DNA of 35,494 nt from IMG/VR virus record IMGVR_UViG_3300036859_000403, positions 1 through 35,494 of that record; one strand, 5' to 3'. A program made the translations under genes and the position numbers. A model generated the notes under the pieces. That model did no database searches. It was given only the letters and a program-made list of their open reading frames with translations, and had not been told where the DNA came from. Shown in pieces: positions 7,891 to 15,383 of the stretch. Positions within the stretch are counted from its first letter, which is position 1. Each line of letters starts with the position of its first letter. This DNA comes from a virus.

Positions 7891-9698
7891 TGAAGATCCT
7901 GTGGCACAGCAATGCCAGCTGGGCGAACACCGGCTACGGCAACCAGACCAGCCTTTTCACGCCCCGCATCCGCGACCTCGGCCACGACGTCGCCCTGTCG
8001 GCGTACTGGGGGCTGCAGGGCGCCCCGATCGACTGGGACGGCATGAAGGTCTACCCGTCCGACGACCGGTGGGGGAACCGGCTGCTGCCCGCCTACGCCC
8101 GCGACCACGGCCAAGGCAAGCAGGACGACTGCGTGATCATCACGCTCATGGACGTGTGGGTGCTCACCTCGCCGACGCTCGCCGAGCTGCGCATGGCGTC
8201 GTGGGTCCCGGTCGACCACGACCCGGCGCCGCCGCGCGTCATCGACTTCTTCGAGCGCACCGGCGCCCGGCCGATCGCCATGTCGCGGTTCGGCGAGGAG
8301 AAGCTGCGCGAACAAAGGCTCGACCCGCTTTACGTGCCGCACGGCGTCGACACGAGGGTGCTGCGACCACGACGCACCAGCGGACAGGTCCGGGAGCTGA
8401 TGGGGATCCCTGGGGACGCGTTCGTCGTCGGGATGGTGGCGGCGAACAAGGGGCTCAACCCGCCGCGCAAGGCGTTCCCCCAGGTGTTCCAGGCGTTCGC
8501 GGAGCTACGCCGCGAACATGATGACGCGTACCTGTACCTGCACACCGAGCTTTCGGGCGCTCACGACGGCATGAACCTCGGCGCCCTAGCGGCGGCGTGC
8601 GGTATCCCGACGGACCGGATCAAGACCACGCCGCCGTGGCGGTATGAGATGGGGGTCAGCCAGGAGGACCTGTCGCACCTGTACAGCGCGATGGACGTCC
8701 TCGCGAACCCGTCGTACGGTGAGGGGTTCGGCGTGCCGATCGTGGAGGCGTTGGCGTGCGGCGTCCCGGTGATCGTCACGGACTGCTCGGCGATGACCGA
8801 GCTGTGCGGCGCCGGGTGGCTCGTCGACGGCGACCGGTGGTACGACGCGACGCAGGGCGCGTTCTTCAAATGCCCATCGGTCGCGGACGTCCTGGACGCG
8901 ATGCGCCAGGCGTATGACAGGCGGGGCGACGAGACGCTGCGTGAGAAGGCGCGTGCGTTCGCGCTCGCCTACGACGCCGACGTCGTCACCGAGATCTACT
9001 GGAAGCCGGCGCTCGAGGCGCTCGAGGAGCAGACGCCGCGGCCCGCGAGAAGGATGCTGGTCGACGAGCCGTGGCTGACCAGGTACCTGCCCCAGCGTGG
9101 CCGCGTCGCCCTGGACGTCGGCGCGAACGTCGGCAACGTGACCGAGCATCTGCTCGATGGGTTCGACGAGGTGCACGCGTTCGAGCCGCACCCCGAGGCG
9201 TTCCGTCAACTGGAGGAGCGGGTCGGCAAGCGCGCGGTCACGCACGACGTGGCGGTCGGCGCGCACGTCGGCGACCTGACGCTCAAGCTCTACGACGCGC
9301 ACGAGCACACCAGCGCGTTCGATGACGACGAGCTCGACACGCTCACCCGCGGCGAGCCGCGCGGCGAGATCACCGTCCCGCTCGTGACGCTCGACTCGCT
9401 CCGCTTCGACCAGAAACCCGTCGACTTCCTGAAGGTGGACACGGAGGGCTATGAGTACAGCGTCCTGCTGGGCGCCGGCGCGACGCTGGCGACGAACATG
9501 CCGACCGTGCTCGTCGAGGTCCACCGGGCGCACAACGGCGCGCTGTGCGAGGAGCTGCTGCGCGAGCATGGCTACGACGTCGAGAAGATCCCGCATCCGC
9601 ACGCGGGGGTGCCCGACGGCCACCACTGGCTGCACGCCACGGCGCCCGTCGCGGCCGAGGCGCAGGCCGAGATGGTCGGAGCGCTGGCCAATGAATGA
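7890..9698 (+). CDS. Glycosyltransferase-FkbM methyltransferase fusion
   Basis: A 602-residue two-domain enzyme. Residues 1 to about 385 look like a GT4-type (GT-B fold) glycosyltransferase: SNASWANTGYGNQT at the start, VPHGVDT near 150, and the family signature EGFGVPIVEALACGVPVI near 278-295. Residues about 395-590 are an FkbM-type methyltransferase with the SAM-binding LDVGANVGNVTE near 406, HAFEPHPEAF, and FLKVDTEGYE near 513. Such enzymes add a sugar and then O-methylate it. Sitting between capsid and connector genes, it probably modifies a virion protein glycan; the target is inferred. The next gene starts in an 8-base overlap. Confidence 0.9.
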   Translation: MKILWHSNASWANTGYGNQTSLFTPRIRDLGHDVALSAYWGLQGAPIDWDGMKVYPSDDRWGNRLLPAYARDHGQGKQDDCVIITLMDVWVLTSPTLAELRMASWVPVDHDPAPPRVIDFFERTGARPIAMSRFGEEKLREQRLDPLYVPHGVDTRVLRPRRTSGQVRELMGIPGDAFVVGMVAANKGLNPPRKAFPQVFQAFAELRREHDDAYLYLHTELSGAHDGMNLGALAAACGIPTDRIKTTPPWRYEMGVSQEDLSHLYSAMDVLANPSYGEGFGVPIVEALACGVPVIVTDCSAMTELCGAGWLVDGDRWYDATQGAFFKCPSVADVLDAMRQAYDRRGDETLREKARAFALAYDADVVTEIYWKPALEALEEQTPRPARRMLVDEPWLTRYLPQRGRVALDVGANVGNVTEHLLDGFDEVHAFEPHPEAFRQLEERVGKRAVTHDVAVGAHVGDLTLKLYDAHEHTSAFDDDELDTLTRGEPRGEITVPLVTLDSLRFDQKPVDFLKVDTEGYEYSVLLGAGATLATNMPTVLVEVHRAHNGALCEELLREHGYDVEKIPHPHAGVPDGHHWLHATAPVAAEAQAEMVGALANE

Positions 9699-10302
9699 GT
9701 ACGCGAACGGCGCAGAACTGAAGGCGACGCTCGAGCTGGTCGGCGAGACGTTCGCCGACCCGGACATCACGCTCGCGCTGACCGCGGCGTCACGGGCGAT
9801 CGACAACGTCTGCGACCGCCGGTTCTACGCGGACGCCGACGCCACCCAGGTGCGCTACTACTCGCCCGACGACGCGCGGATCCTGCGCATCGACGACCTC
9901 GTGACGCTCACGACCCTGGTCACGGACCCGGGCGGCGACGGCACCTTCGAGGACGCGTGGACGCTCAACACCGATTTCGTGCTCGAGCCGCTCAACGCCG
10001 CCGCCAACGCCCATCCGTACACGACGATCGCGGTGCACCCCAACGGCTCGTTCCGGCTGCCCTGCTCGTTTCCGCGGTCGGTGAAGCTGACCGGCAAGTT
10101 CGGGTGGTCCGCTGTCCCGGAGCCGATCAAGGAGGCGACGATGGTGCTGGCGTCGAAGTTGATGCGCCGCGCCCGCGAAGCGCCGTTCGGCGTCGTGTCC
10201 GTCGGGCTGGAGGCGGGCGCGGCGATGCGGATCGCGCGCAACGACCCGGACGTGCTCATGCTCGTCGGGCCGTACCGGCGTTACCCGGTCGCCGTCGCCT
10301 AG
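9691..10302 (+). CDS. Head-tail connector protein (adaptor)
   Basis: A 203-residue protein of the gp6/gp15-like connector type that sits under the portal. Its helical N terminus (ALTAASRAIDNVCDRRFY) followed by the beta-rich DDLVTLTTLVTDPGGDG, VKLTGKFGWSAVPEPIKEA and a helix with LASKLMRRAREAPFG is the usual pattern of these adaptors. Two ATGs are near the start; 9691 gives MNEYANGAELKA. It overlaps the fusion enzyme gene by 8 bases. Position after head genes and before tail genes fits. Confidence 0.85.
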   Translation: MNEYANGAELKATLELVGETFADPDITLALTAASRAIDNVCDRRFYADADATQVRYYSPDDARILRIDDLVTLTTLVTDPGGDGTFEDAWTLNTDFVLEPLNAAANAHPYTTIAVHPNGSFRLPCSFPRSVKLTGKFGWSAVPEPIKEATMVLASKLMRRAREAPFGVVSVGLEAGAAMRIARNDPDVLMLVGPYRRYPVAVA

Positions 10303-10304
10303 CC

Positions 10305-10724
10305 GTGGCTTCGCTGACGGACATTCGCGAGGCGCTCGCGGCGAACCTCGCGTCGATCACCGGGTTGCAGCAGAGCGCGTACCTCCTGTCGAATCCGACG
10401 CCGCCCGCCGCCGAGGTGCAGCCGTCGGAGATCGACTACGACGACGCGTTCCAGCGCGGGATGGACACGTGGACGCTGATCGTCCGCGTGTTCGTCGGCA
10501 TCGCCAGCGACATCGGCGCCCAGAAGCGCCTGGACGGCATGATCGCCAGTTCGGGCGCGTCGAGCATCAAGCAGGCGTTGGAGTCCGACCGGACGCTCGG
10601 CGGCGCCGTGGACGACCTACGCGTCACCCGGTGCACCGGCTACCGCGTGTTCGCGCGAGAGGGCGGAGCTGGAGTTCTCGGCGCGGAATGGGAAGTGCAA
10701 GTCATCGCGAGAGGAGACACATGA
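10305..10724 (+). CDS. Head-tail joining or tail terminator-like protein
   Basis: A 139-residue protein starting at GTG two bases after the connector stop. The order helix (LTDIREALAANLASI), the EIDYDDAFQRGMDTWTLIVR strand region, then a helix and strands ending in GAEWEVQVIARG resembles the minor head-completion and tail-terminator proteins found at this point in siphovirus genomes. No residue signature is decisive, so the exact role (head completion or tail terminator) is open. It overlaps the next small gene by ATGA. Confidence 0.65.
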   Translation: MASLTDIREALAANLASITGLQQSAYLLSNPTPPAAEVQPSEIDYDDAFQRGMDTWTLIVRVFVGIASDIGAQKRLDGMIASSGASSIKQALESDRTLGGAVDDLRVTRCTGYRVFAREGGAGVLGAEWEVQVIARGDT

Positions 10725-10888
10725 CCAACAAGACGCCGCAGGCGTACCGCGTTGTCGGTGCGCACGCCGTGCTCGGCCACCAGCCGGGCGAGACGTTCAT
10801 CCCGACATGCGGTGAGGAGCAACTGCGGCGGATTGTTGACCGCGGGTCGCTCGAGGCCGTCGCAACCCCGAAAGACCAGGAGAAGTAG
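10721..10888 (+). CDS. Hypothetical 55-residue protein
   Basis: A small gene starting in an ATGA overlap after GAGAGGAGA. The protein begins MTNKTPQAYRVVGAHAVLG and has a short beta-type segment HQPGETFIP followed by a helix (EEQLRRIVDRGSLEAV). Similar tiny proteins precede the tail tube gene in many actinophages; none has an assigned role. It is followed three bases later by the tail tube gene. Confidence 0.65.
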   Translation: MTNKTPQAYRVVGAHAVLGHQPGETFIPTCGEEQLRRIVDRGSLEAVATPKDQEK

Positions 10889-10891
10889 GCA

Positions 10892-11311
10892 ATGGCAAAG
10901 ATCATCCTCCGGGATGCCGTGATCACGGTCGACGGCACCGACCTGTCGACCCGCGCGAACCAGGTCAGCATCGAGGACACCGCCGACGAGGTGGAACTCA
11001 CCGGGTTCCAGTCGAAGTACAAGGAGTTCGACCAGGGCCTCAAGGACGCCACCATCACCGTGACGTTCCTGCAGGACTTCGCGACCGGCAGTGTCGACGC
11101 GATCCTGCAGCCGCTTTACGCGAACGGCGGCACGTTCACCGTCGATGTGAAGGCGGGCACTGCCGCCACGTCGGCGACGAACCCGAAGTATTCGCTGCTC
11201 TCGCGGTTGTACTCGTACGGCGCGATCGGTGGCGCGATCGGCGACGCGCTGACCATCCAGGCGACGTTCCGCAACGGCGGCACGGTCGGCGTGACGCGAG
11301 CCACCGCCTAG
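10892..11311 (+). CDS. Major tail tube protein
   Basis: A 139-residue beta-rich protein beginning MAKIILRDAVITVDGTDLS, with VSIEDTADEVELTGF, DATITVTFLQDF and IGDALTIQATFRNGG. These are hallmark patterns of siphovirus tail tube proteins, which stack as hexamer rings. The start follows an AGGAGAA site at 10878-10884. Its position after connectors and before the chaperones and tape measure agrees. Confidence 0.85.
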   Translation: MAKIILRDAVITVDGTDLSTRANQVSIEDTADEVELTGFQSKYKEFDQGLKDATITVTFLQDFATGSVDAILQPLYANGGTFTVDVKAGTAATSATNPKYSLLSRLYSYGAIGGAIGDALTIQATFRNGGTVGVTRATA

Positions 11312-11313
11312 CG

Positions 11314-11730
11314 GTGGCTCACCCGTTCAGGCTGAACGTCCGCGGACTTCAGGAGCTTGACCGGGCGTTCGGCCGGGTCGACAAGCGGCTACGCAAGGGA
11401 TTGCGCGACACGCTGCGTGACGCCGCTGCGGACGTCGCGCTGGAAGCGCGTAGCATCGCTGAGAGCAAGGGGCTGCGCGAGTCGGGCGACATGATCCGTG
11501 GCATCCGGCCGTTCGTGCTGGCGGGCCGCGCCGGTGTGCGCTCGGAAGCGGTGCACCGCGGTTTCGCGTACCCGCGGCGGCTGGAGTTCGAAGGCCGCGG
11601 TGGTGGCATCTATGGCCCGCGGGCGTCGTTGCTGCCTGCCGTGAAGCTCAAGCGCGGCGATACCGAGCGGCGTGTCAACCGGCTCGTCGACGACCTCGTG
11701 GACACGTTCGCTGGCTTCCACGGCCTCTAA
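11314..11730 (+). CDS. HK97 gp10-like head-tail protein
   Basis: A 138-residue basic protein with RLNVRGLQELDRAFGRVDKR at the N terminus, an internal ARSIAESKGLRESGDMIRG segment and a FAYPRRLEFEGRGGGIYGP segment. These match the HK97 gp10-type protein (tail completion/neck). It usually lies before the tail tube gene, but here it follows it, a small order change. It starts at GTG two bases after the tube gene stop. Confidence 0.75.
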   Translation: MAHPFRLNVRGLQELDRAFGRVDKRLRKGLRDTLRDAAADVALEARSIAESKGLRESGDMIRGIRPFVLAGRAGVRSEAVHRGFAYPRRLEFEGRGGGIYGPRASLLPAVKLKRGDTERRVNRLVDDLVDTFAGFHGL

Positions 11731-11746
11731 AAGGAGACTCCTCAAG

Positions 11747-12106
11747 TTGACCGACAAGATCCTCAGTCTCGACGAGATCGTCGAGGTGGACGACCGCAAG
11801 ACCGAGACTGTCAAGGTCCCCGAGTGGGGCGGCGCGGTGAAGATCCGCGCCCTCTCGCGCCGCCAGGTCGTCGAGGCGCTCGAGCAGTGCACGGAACGCA
11901 ACGGCGACGTCGACGGCGTCAAGCTGCAGATGCTGCTGCTCATCCGCGGGCTGATCGAACCGCAGGTCACCGAGGACCGCCTGGAGCAGCTCAACAGCAA
12001 GCACGCGGAGCCGATCAACCGCATCGTCGACCGTGTGAAGGCGATCTCAGGGATGGGCGAAGACGCCGACCAGGCGGCGGATGCCCGATTTCCAGACGGT
12101 GCCTGA
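11747..12106 (+). CDS. Tail assembly chaperone, first frame
   Basis: A 119-residue acidic protein starting at TTG with AAGGAG at 11731-11736 upstream. The sequence VKVPEWGGAVKIRALSRRQV and VKLQMLLLIRGLIEPQVTE is typical of the G-type chaperones that coat the tape measure during tail assembly. No ATG is available in frame, so TTG is the only supported start. The second chaperone frame begins within its last 26 bases. Confidence 0.8.
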   Translation: MTDKILSLDEIVEVDDRKTETVKVPEWGGAVKIRALSRRQVVEALEQCTERNGDVDGVKLQMLLLIRGLIEPQVTEDRLEQLNSKHAEPINRIVDRVKAISGMGEDADQAADARFPDGA

Positions 12107-12251
12107 CCTGGCCTTTGAGCACCGGCTGGCGCTCGAGCTCGGCAAGACCCGCCGGGAGGTCCGCGGGATGAGCCAAGCCGAGTTCGTCGACTGGAAGGCG
12201 TTTTTCCGGCTGCGCGACGAGATGCTGCGCCAAGCGCACGAGGAGGGCTGA
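12081..12251 (+). CDS. Tail assembly chaperone, second frame
   Basis: A 56-residue ORF, MPDFQTVPDLAFEHRLALEL through FFRLRDEMLRQAHEEG, overlapping the first chaperone by 26 bases and ending just before the tape measure. It looks like the GT-type chaperone tail (short, helical, with an FVDWKAFFRLRDEM segment). Relative to the first frame it is +1 (equal to -2), not the usual -1, and it has its own ATG. It may be made by separate initiation or by an unusual frameshift. Confidence 0.75.
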   Translation: MPDFQTVPDLAFEHRLALELGKTRREVRGMSQAEFVDWKAFFRLRDEMLRQAHEEG

Positions 12252-12254
12252 ACC

Positions 12255-15200
12255 ATCGCCTCGAGAAAGCTCGTCGTTGAGATTGTCGGCGACTCGTCGT
12301 CGCTTGAGCGGGCGTTGCGGCGGGGCAGCAGTGCGAGCGGCCAGTTCGCGGCGCGCACCCGCGTGGCGAGCAGCGATCTCGACAGGCTCGGGATGTCGAT
12401 GCAGCGCTCATCCGGCCACGCTCTGCGGTGGGCCAGCGCGCTCGTCGGCGCTGGTTCTATCACCTACGGCCTGAAGGCGGCGGTGTCCGCCGGCGTGAGG
12501 TTCAACGCCTCGATGGAGTCAAACCGGGTCGCGCTCAAGCAGTTCACCGGCAGCGCCGCGTCCGCCGACAAGCTACTCGCCCAGCTCTACCAGACGGCCC
12601 GCAAGACGCCGTTCCAGTTCCAGGACATCACGGCAGCGGCACGCCAGTTCATGGCGTTCGGGTTCACCACCAAGCAGACGGCCGTGGCGTTGAAGGGCGT
12701 TGGTGACGCGGTCGCTGGGCTCGGTGGAGGGCAGGACAAGATCGACCGCATCACCCTGGCCTTCGGGCAGATCCAGTCCAAGGGCAAGGTGATGGGCCAG
12801 GAGCTGCTGCAGCTCACCGAGGCCGGCATCCCCGCCTACAGGATCCTCGCCGAGCAGCTGCACCTCACGGGGGATCAGGTCAAGCGGATCGGCGAGCTTG
12901 GCATCCCGGCGAACGTGGCGATCGGGGCGCTGCTGGCCGGGATGAACCAGCGCTTCAAGGGCGCCGCCCAGGAGCAGTCAAAGACGCTGGTGGGGGTGTG
13001 GTCGACGCTGAAGGACGACGCGTCGCAGGCGTTCGGGGCGATCACCTCGTCGGCGATGCCGGGACTCAAGAGTCTGGTGACGGCAGTCGACAGTGCGGCC
13101 GCTGATATCACGCGGGTGTGGCAGCGCAAGGATCTGACGCCGGAGGAGAAGTTCCGCGCGAGCTGGCAGGCGATCCAGACGGATATCGGCCCGATGGTCG
13201 CCGTGGTCGGTCAGAAGATCAAGGACGCCCATCTCGGCGAGAAGTTGTCCAACGCGTTCGAGGCGGCCGCCCCGAAGATCATCAACGCGCTGGCGAAGGC
13301 GGCGGTCAAGGCGGCTGGCGCGTTCGCACGCGCATGGCTGGACGCCGGCCCGTGGGGAAAGATCTTCGTTGCCAGCATCATCCTGAAGAAGCTCGGGGCG
13401 TTTAGCGCCGCGGGCAGCGCAGCCGCCAGCCTGTTCGTCGGCGGGATGGGCAAGCTGGGAGGGGCCCTGAAGCGAATGTTCGCGGTGGCTGGCGCCGAGG
13501 CGGGCGTGGCCGCAGGCACCGCGGCGGCAGGCACCGAGGGGCTGGTCAGCGCGGCCAACATGACCCGCTTCCAGCGGGCCGGACGCATCTTCGGCCGGGT
13601 GCTGGGTGGAGCAGCGGTAACCGCCCTCGTCTACCAGCTCACCAAGGACAGTACGCGCAGCACGCTGGAAAACGTCCTTCACACGATCATCCCCGTCCAG
13701 CCGGGCGGCAGCACGGCGGGCTTGCGTCCCTACCGGGGCGGCGCGCTGCCGCCCGGGGCGCATGTGGGTTCCGGCGCGACACCGGTCTACGGTCCCGCCT
13801 ATCCAGGCGGGCGTATGACGACGTCCTACCTGCGTGCGGCCGCTCGGCGGGCGGCGCAGCAGGCGGGCATCGACCCTGACATCTTCATCCGCCAGATCAA
13901 CCAGGAGTCCGGGTTCAATCCGAGCGCCGTCTCGTCGGCGGGAGCGGTTGGGATCGCCCAGTTCATGCCCGGCACCGCGCGCGGCCTCGGGGTCAATCCG
14001 CGCCAGCCCGTCCCGTCGCTGTTCGCCGCGGCGAGGCTCATGGCGCAGTACGTGCGCCGGTTCGGCTCGTACCGCAACGCGCTGGTCGCCTACAACGCCG
14101 GTCCCGGCGCCGTGGGCGGGCGGCTGCCCGCAAAGACGCAGGGCTATCTCGCCTCCATTCTCCCCGGTGGCGGCGGGGGTGACGGCGGGTCGATCGCGGA
14201 CGCGTTCGGCGGTGGCGGGTTCAACGTCAGCGCGGCGGGCAAGGTCACCGAGGGCATCAACCCGTTCACCGGCGAGATGGAACGCCACTCCGTCCAGGGC
14301 TGGAAGCGCATCCGCATGCGCTACCAGCAGCAGTCGATCGGCAAGCGCCGCCAGGCGGAGCGTCGGCGTAAGGCGGAGCGCGCGTTTCAGCGGCCGTTCG
14401 AGGCGTTCGAGACCGAGTACGCGGTGATCGACACCGACATCGCCGAGGCGCAGCGGACGGTGGGCACGGCGGACGACACTCGCGTGCTGGGTAAGGCGAA
14501 GGCCGCGCTCGACAGGCGCATCAACGCCTTGAGGACGCAGCTGAAGTCCAAGCTCTCAGGCAAGCACCGCAAGCAGGTCGCCGAAGCGCTCAAGGACCTC
14601 CTCGGCAAGTCCTCCGAGGTGGCCGAGAGCGTCTACCAGATCGCGATGGCGAGCTTCGACTTTCGGATGTCGGGGATCGACCTAGCGATCGCCAAGGCCC
14701 AGGCGACGGTAGGCAAGACGGACGACATCGCCGCGTATACGCGTCAACGCGAGGCGATCACCAGCCAGATCGCGAAGCTGCGCAAGCTGCTGCGCGGTTC
14801 GCTGTCACGGGAGCGCCGAGCGGAGCTGCGACGTCAGCTGGCGGGACTGATCACGCAGGGGTCGGAGCTCGACCAGACGCTCGCGGATCTGGCGTCATCG
14901 GCGTCCGCCGGGTCCGAGGTCGGCACGACCACGTACGGCACCAAGCAGATGGGGATGCTGAGCGGCCAGTTCGGCCGGCTCGGCACCTCGCTATTGCAGG
15001 CGAAGGTGAACACGCCGAAGGACACCTCCGACGACCTCGCGATCCTGCAACAACAGCTGGGGGTCGCCACAAGCCTCTACGACCTTGCGCAGGCCGCTGG
15101 CCGCGACGATCTGATCGAACAGTGGGGGAACATCGTGTTGGGGTTGCGCGACGACATCAAGACGCTGTCGGAGGCCACCGAAGACAACACCCAAGCCCTC

Positions 15201-15383
15201 CAAGCCCAGCTCGACGCGCTCAAGGAGCAAAACGAGAACCTGCGGCGGGCGGCAGCCACGGCGGCTGCGAGCGCATCGTCGTTCGCCGGGTCGCTCGCCG
15301 ACATGGTCTCCGGCCAGATCGTCGGGTTCGGAGTGAATCCTCGAGCGGCGACGGCGGGGTCCGGCGCCCTGAGTAGATACTGA
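12255..15383 (+). CDS. Tape measure protein with lytic transglycosylase domain
   Basis: A 1042-residue protein that sets tail length. The conserved N terminus (KLVVEIVGDSSSLERAL) is in frame only from an ATC at 12255, preceded by AGGAGG at 12241-12246 with 8-base spacing and a stop directly before; the first standard start, TTG 12315, would remove it. Residues about 85-235 form the tape measure domain (TPFQFQDITAAARQF, GKVMGQELLQLTEAGIPAYR). Residues about 520-630 are an SLT-type transglycosylase with the catalytic Glu in QINQESGFNP, then GIAQFMPGTA and LVAYNAGPGAV. Long charged helices and a coiled coil follow. The enzyme domain probably opens peptidoglycan on DNA entry. Confidence 0.93.
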   Translation: MASRKLVVEIVGDSSSLERALRRGSSASGQFAARTRVASSDLDRLGMSMQRSSGHALRWASALVGAGSITYGLKAAVSAGVRFNASMESNRVALKQFTGSAASADKLLAQLYQTARKTPFQFQDITAAARQFMAFGFTTKQTAVALKGVGDAVAGLGGGQDKIDRITLAFGQIQSKGKVMGQELLQLTEAGIPAYRILAEQLHLTGDQVKRIGELGIPANVAIGALLAGMNQRFKGAAQEQSKTLVGVWSTLKDDASQAFGAITSSAMPGLKSLVTAVDSAAADITRVWQRKDLTPEEKFRASWQAIQTDIGPMVAVVGQKIKDAHLGEKLSNAFEAAAPKIINALAKAAVKAAGAFARAWLDAGPWGKIFVASIILKKLGAFSAAGSAAASLFVGGMGKLGGALKRMFAVAGAEAGVAAGTAAAGTEGLVSAANMTRFQRAGRIFGRVLGGAAVTALVYQLTKDSTRSTLENVLHTIIPVQPGGSTAGLRPYRGGALPPGAHVGSGATPVYGPAYPGGRMTTSYLRAAARRAAQQAGIDPDIFIRQINQESGFNPSAVSSAGAVGIAQFMPGTARGLGVNPRQPVPSLFAAARLMAQYVRRFGSYRNALVAYNAGPGAVGGRLPAKTQGYLASILPGGGGGDGGSIADAFGGGGFNVSAAGKVTEGINPFTGEMERHSVQGWKRIRMRYQQQSIGKRRQAERRRKAERAFQRPFEAFETEYAVIDTDIAEAQRTVGTADDTRVLGKAKAALDRRINALRTQLKSKLSGKHRKQVAEALKDLLGKSSEVAESVYQIAMASFDFRMSGIDLAIAKAQATVGKTDDIAAYTRQREAITSQIAKLRKLLRGSLSRERRAELRRQLAGLITQGSELDQTLADLASSASAGSEVGTTTYGTKQMGMLSGQFGRLGTSLLQAKVNTPKDTSDDLAILQQQLGVATSLYDLAQAAGRDDLIEQWGNIVLGLRDDIKTLSEATEDNTQALQAQLDALKEQNENLRRAAATAAASASSFAGSLADMVSGQIVGFGVNPRAATAGSGALSRY

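Noticed and set aside
12039-12106. Standard -1 programmed frameshift of tail chaperones
   Set aside because: The phase between the two frames is +1/-2, and no classic slippery heptamer lies in the overlap.
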